DNA from: Ignavibacteriota bacterium
GTDB taxonomy: Bacteria > Bacteroidota > Ignavibacteria > UBA10030 > UBA6906
DNA length: 64,000 nucleotides
Reading direction: 5' to 3'
NCBI GenBank assembly: GCA_016707525.1
Contig: JADJHP010000006.1
Span: forward strand, 62,001 to 126,000
The notes beneath the pieces are model-generated. The model saw only the letters and a list, made by a program, of their open reading frames with translations. It ran no database searches and was not told the DNA's origin. A program made the position numbers and the translations under genes. Positions 61,074-64,000 of the stretch are shown in pieces (positions within the stretch are counted from its first letter, which is position 1; the number at the start of each line of letters is the position of its first letter).

Positions 61074-62498
61074 ATGATTCCTGAAACCAGAAAACAGCTT
61101 GCGGCGCTTCTCGCCGATGAGGACCCTGATGTCCGGCGGCGTGCGGCCGAAGACCTGAGTCGTTGCACGGGCCTCGCCGCCGTCGCGGCTCTTGCGGCAG
61201 CGCTCGAAGATGAAAGCAAGGGAGTGCGCGATGCCGCCGCCCGCTCGCTCCAGACCATTGGTGGTATGAATGTGGCACGGGCGATCGTCGAGTATCTGGA
61301 TGCGAAGAACATCGTGACGCGGAATCTGGCGTCCGAGCTGTTGATGAAGCTCGGTTCGACATCGATCCCGGCGATCCTTCCATATCTCGAGCATCCGAGT
61401 CAGGACACCAGGAAATTCGCCGTCGACATTCTCGGATTGATCGGGAACGAGGAGCCGACGCAGCACCTGCTGCCGTTGCTGGTGGATACGGACGAGAACG
61501 TCGTCGTGTCGACCGTCGAGGCCCTCGGGAACATGAAGAGTGCCCGGTCGCTGCCCTTCCTCTTCGAGGCGTACGATCGTGACGACTACACACGTCCGGC
61601 CGTCGCGGAAGCGCTGGGCAAGATCGGTGACCCCAGTGCCAGCGGCTTCCTGATGGACCGCCTGCGGCAGTCGCTGCTGACGGTCGCTGCCGACCCTGTG
61701 ACGCCCTTCGCGATCATCGAGGCGCTCGGCGCCCTTGGTGGTGACGGAGTGCTGGCGGTACTGGAAAGTGTCGTCACCCAGGTCAAAGGCCGCGTGCGAT
61801 CGACCGTCCTGCTGGCCATCTCCCGGATCTCGGACCGCCATCAGCGTCCGCTGCCGTCGCTCCCCGGTCTCCGTTCGGATTTCCTCGCCGCTCTGAATGA
61901 GGACGACCTCTCGGTTCAGATTTCGGCCGTGAAGTGGCTCGCCGGGTTCAAGGAAGAGGATGTGACCACCGCCCTGGTCCGCCGCCTCGGGATCGCCCCG
62001 GAGCTGGATGCGGTGCTGGGGGGGGAACTTGCGCGGCGGGACGACACCTTCCGGCTCTGTGTGAACGAACTACCGGGGTTGCCGATGTCGCAACACAAAT
62101 CCGTCGTGGCCATCATTGGCCGTTTGACGATGGATGTGATCCGGCGTGTGATGTCCGGCGGACTCGGGAAGTACGACGAGAATTTCTTCACGCGCGCCTT
62201 CGATGTTGTCACCGCGGAGTGGGAAGGCGGCGACGAAGAGACCCGTGCTGCGATCGTGGACGTGCTGTTCCATCTGGACGGTGACCGGGCCGTGATGTTC
62301 CTGGATGCGATCATGAACGATCCTGACCCCTGGTTGCGCATCCACGTGATCGAAGTGATCGCGGCGATCGCGGACCGGCGGGCACCGGACTTCATCGCCC
62401 GCTTCCTGGAGGACGATGACGAGATGGTCCGAGAAGTTGCAGTGAGTACACTGCAATCGCGAGGGTATGACCCGGCAACCGTGACACCTGGAGCTTGA
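61074..62498 (+). CDS. HEAT-repeat protein
   Basis: A 474-residue protein from ATG 61074 (AGGAGA 10 bp upstream), made almost wholly of paired helices about 31 residues apart: DEDPDVRRRAAEDLSR, DESKGVRDAAARSLQTI, ASELLMKLGSTSIPAILPYL, NVVVSTVEALGNMKSA, and near the end MVREVAVSTLQSRGY. HEAT solenoids are protein-binding scaffolds; no catalytic motif is seen. Genes like this often lie in chemotaxis operons, but the partner is not known. A G8 run at 62018-62025 is in frame (VLGGELARR). It overlaps or abuts the CheR gene. Confidence 0.85.
   Translation: MIPETRKQLAALLADEDPDVRRRAAEDLSRCTGLAAVAALAAALEDESKGVRDAAARSLQTIGGMNVARAIVEYLDAKNIVTRNLASELLMKLGSTSIPAILPYLEHPSQDTRKFAVDILGLIGNEEPTQHLLPLLVDTDENVVVSTVEALGNMKSARSLPFLFEAYDRDDYTRPAVAEALGKIGDPSASGFLMDRLRQSLLTVAADPVTPFAIIEALGALGGDGVLAVLESVVTQVKGRVRSTVLLAISRISDRHQRPLPSLPGLRSDFLAALNEDDLSVQISAVKWLAGFKEEDVTTALVRRLGIAPELDAVLGGELARRDDTFRLCVNELPGLPMSQHKSVVAIIGRLTMDVIRRVMSGGLGKYDENFFTRAFDVVTAEWEGGDEETRAAIVDVLFHLDGDRAVMFLDAIMNDPDPWLRIHVIEVIAAIADRRAPDFIARFLEDDDEMVREVAVSTLQSRGYDPATVTPGA
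62018..62025 (+). repeat. poly-G tract, 8 bp, in the HEAT-repeat gene
   Basis: Eight G inside the coding sequence (Leu-Gly-Gly-Glu). The frame is intact; a slip would remove the last 160 residues. Confidence 0.85.
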
Positions 62499-62503
62499 CG
62501 AAC

Positions 62504-63379
62504 GTGACCGTAGGCGCGCCTCTCATAGGAAAAGCACCCCTGACCTCCGGCGTCAAGATGTCCGATGATACGTTCCGGCTCATCAGGGAGTTCATCTATC
62601 AGCAGACCGGCATCTATTTTCAGGACAACAAGAAGTACCTCCTGGAAGGACGCCTGGGAAAGCGGCTGCAGGTGCTGAACCTCGGGACGTTCGAGGAGTA
62701 TCTCCAGCTGATCAAGTACGGCACGCGGAGGAACGAGGAGCTCAAGTTCTTCTATGATGCCATCACCATCAACGAGACCTTCTTCTTCCGGAACGAGCCG
62801 CAGTTCGAGGCATTCGAGAAGACGTTGGTGCCGGCGATCCTTGCGGGCAAACCGGGCAGGTACAAATTGCGGGTGTGGAGTTCCGCCAGTTCCTCGGGGG
62901 AAGAGGCGCACACGATCGCGATGTTGTACCTCGAGCGCCTCAAGCCCAAGTACCCGGGCCTGGAGCTGGAGGTCGTCGGGACGGACATCAATTCCACGGT
63001 GCTGGATACGGCGCGGAAGGGAGTGTACCGGGACTACTCGGTGCGGAACATGCCGAAGATGTACCTGGACAAGTATTTCAAGGCCGAGGACGGCCGCTTC
63101 ACGGTGCGGGACGATGTCCGGCGGCTGGTCCGGTTCGAGCACTTGAATCTGTACGACCAGATCCGGATGAGGCAGATGGGCACATTCGATATCGTCTTCT
63201 GCTGCAACGTCTTGATCTACTTCGATGCGCCGTCGAAGATCCAGGTGGTGTCGAATCTGTACGATGCGTTGAACCGGGGTGGGTTCCTGTTCATCGGGTA
63301 TGCGGAATCGCTCCACGGGATCTCCACCGCATTCAAACTCGAGAACTTTCCCAAGACCGTAGCCTACAAGAAGGAGTGA
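62504..63379 (+). CDS. cheR: CheR chemoreceptor methyltransferase, full length
   Basis: About 290 residues from GTG 62504 (GGAG at 62490-62493); TTG 62495 and ATG 62558 are alternatives. The all-helical N-terminal receptor-recognition domain is present (FRLIREFIYQQTGIYF, KKYLLEGRLGKRL, FFYDAITINETFFFRN), followed by the SAM-binding domain (WSSASSSGEEAHTIAM, VVGTDINSTVLDTARKG, CCNVLIYFDAPSK) and the Tyr/Glu end FIGYAESLHG. It transfers methyl groups from SAM to MCP glutamates. Unlike the short CheR-like protein at 49282 it has all usual parts. The two CheY genes follow immediately. Confidence 0.93.
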   Translation: MTVGAPLIGKAPLTSGVKMSDDTFRLIREFIYQQTGIYFQDNKKYLLEGRLGKRLQVLNLGTFEEYLQLIKYGTRRNEELKFFYDAITINETFFFRNEPQFEAFEKTLVPAILAGKPGRYKLRVWSSASSSGEEAHTIAMLYLERLKPKYPGLELEVVGTDINSTVLDTARKGVYRDYSVRNMPKMYLDKYFKAEDGRFTVRDDVRRLVRFEHLNLYDQIRMRQMGTFDIVFCCNVLIYFDAPSKIQVVSNLYDALNRGGFLFIGYAESLHGISTAFKLENFPKTVAYKKE

Positions 63380-63386
63380 TGCCCTC

Positions 63387-63761
63387 ATGAGTAAAGTCAT
63401 TATGGCGGTCGATGATTCTACGACAGTGCGCAAATTCGTCTCCGTGGCATTGACCATGCAGGGCTTCACGGTCGTGACAGCCTCCGACGGAATGGATGCG
63501 CTTGAGAAACTCCCTCATTCGCATGTGGATGTCCTCATTACGGACCTCAACATGCCGAATATGGATGGATTCGAGTTGATCAAGGCGATCCGGGACATCC
63601 CGCAGTATAAGGACCTCCCGATCATCATCCTGAGTTCGCTGTCGGACAATGCAAGCAAGGAACGTGGTGTGGAGCTGGGGGTCTGCTCCTATCTCGTGAA
63701 GCCATTCAGTCTGGAAAAGATCCAGTACGAGGTCTCGAAATATGTGAGCTGGGTGGAATGA
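63387..63761 (+). CDS. cheY: CheY-like response regulator
   Basis: A 124-residue single receiver from ATG 63387 (AAGGAGTG upstream): acidic pair in MAVDDSTTVRKF, phospho-acceptor Asp in VLITDLNMPNMDG, Ser in IILSSLS, Lys in YLVKPFS. The sequence is closer to the motor-type CheY ('VDDS..VRK') than the other receivers here. Seven bp after cheR and 43 bp before another CheY. Confidence 0.92.
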   Translation: MSKVIMAVDDSTTVRKFVSVALTMQGFTVVTASDGMDALEKLPHSHVDVLITDLNMPNMDGFELIKAIRDIPQYKDLPIIILSSLSDNASKERGVELGVCSYLVKPFSLEKIQYEVSKYVSWVE

Positions 63762-63804
63762 TCCACTCCGGCATGGAACCCCTCATAACAGCCAGGAAGA
63801 TGCA

Positions 63805-64000
63805 ATGGCAACGGTAAAGTTTCTCGTAGTGGACGACTCCCTGACCATGCGGCGGATCGTGATCAATACGCTGAAGACGATCGGTTATGCCGACGTGGTG
63901 GAGGCGGGCGATGGCAAGGATGCCATGGCCAAACTTCTCAGTGAAGGTGCGGATTTCCTGATCACCGATTGGAATATGCCCGAAATGAACGGCCTCGAGC
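63805..64000 (+). CDS. cheY: CheY-like response regulator, 5' part (runs off the window)
   Basis: ATG 63805 with AGGAAGA upstream opens a frame of 65 codons to the window edge: FLVVDDSLTMRRIV, then VVEAGDGKDAM and FLITDWNMPEMNG with the phospho-acceptor Asp. This is the start of a canonical CheY ('VDDS.TMRRI...N.L...G'). It probably continues for about 60 more residues; CheA may follow. Confidence 0.92.
   Translation, partial: MATVKFLVVDDSLTMRRIVINTLKTIGYADVVEAGDGKDAMAKLLSEGADFLITDWNMPEMNGLE

Noticed and set aside
1..64000. mobile elements, tRNA or rRNA genes
   Set aside because: No transposase, integrase, terminal inverted repeats, tRNA cloverleaf or rRNA sequence was recognised on either strand.

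Overview
The window is an almost unbroken block of signal-transduction and chemotaxis genes from a GC-rich (roughly 60 % by eye), Gram-negative, probably flagellated bacterium. Gram-negative: three outer-membrane porins with signal peptides, an exported carbonic anhydrase and periplasmic c-type haem motifs. Motile or chemotactic: eight methyl-accepting chemotaxis proteins (MCPs), two CheW, one CheB-like, two CheR-like, several CheY-like proteins, a FlgM-like fragment and a FapA-family protein. Shine-Dalgarno sites are strong (GGAGG type). I cannot name the phylum from sequence alone. No rRNA, tRNA, transposase, phage gene or CRISPR array was seen.

Layout. 1-229: tail of a FlgM-like anti-sigma factor, then a hairpin. 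459-16978: sensory kinases and response regulators packed almost without gaps (NarL-type regulator; kinase plus NtrC-type sigma54 activator; HisKA_2 multi-PAS kinase; REC-PAS regulator; MASE1 membrane protein; three further PAS kinases; a CheY-like regulator; a small Cys-rich protein). 17105-43530: the receptor island. Three porins each lie just upstream of an MCP, and six long MCPs (A-F) carry arrays of a 91-residue HAMP-like repeat. Two near-identical CheW genes are included, and a divergently oriented exported beta-carbonic anhydrase sits in the middle. 44331-50504: two shorter MCPs (G, H; H has a haem motif), a response regulator, CheB-like, CheR-like and metallo-beta-lactamase-fold genes. 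50719-64000: two large hybrid kinases ending in HPt domains, each followed at once by a REC protein with the same four-cysteine tail; a DUF3391-like plus HDOD pair; FapA; a HEAT-repeat protein; a full CheR; two CheY. CheA is not in the window and may lie just beyond the right edge.

How it fits together. Porins admit solutes, MCPs with varied periplasmic sensors (4HB, sCache, dCache, haem-c, Tll0287-like) read them, poly-HAMP stalks pass the signal to near-identical tips, and CheW/CheB/CheR/CheY process it. Three sequences with sigma54 -24/-12 spacing and a common TGGTAC core precede porin or MCP units, and a sigma54 activator is encoded at 2976. The most distinctive observations are: a shared N-terminal motif on two porins and the carbonic anhydrase; a shared C-terminal peptide on five MCPs; a C-x2-C-x29-C-x2-C tail on three signalling proteins; and long poly-G tracts.

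Caution: seven genes are broken by single-base shifts, mostly in runs of G. In MCP-D the repeat period falls from 273 to 272 bp exactly at the break. This looks more like sequence error than seven independent mutations, but raw reads are needed to decide.
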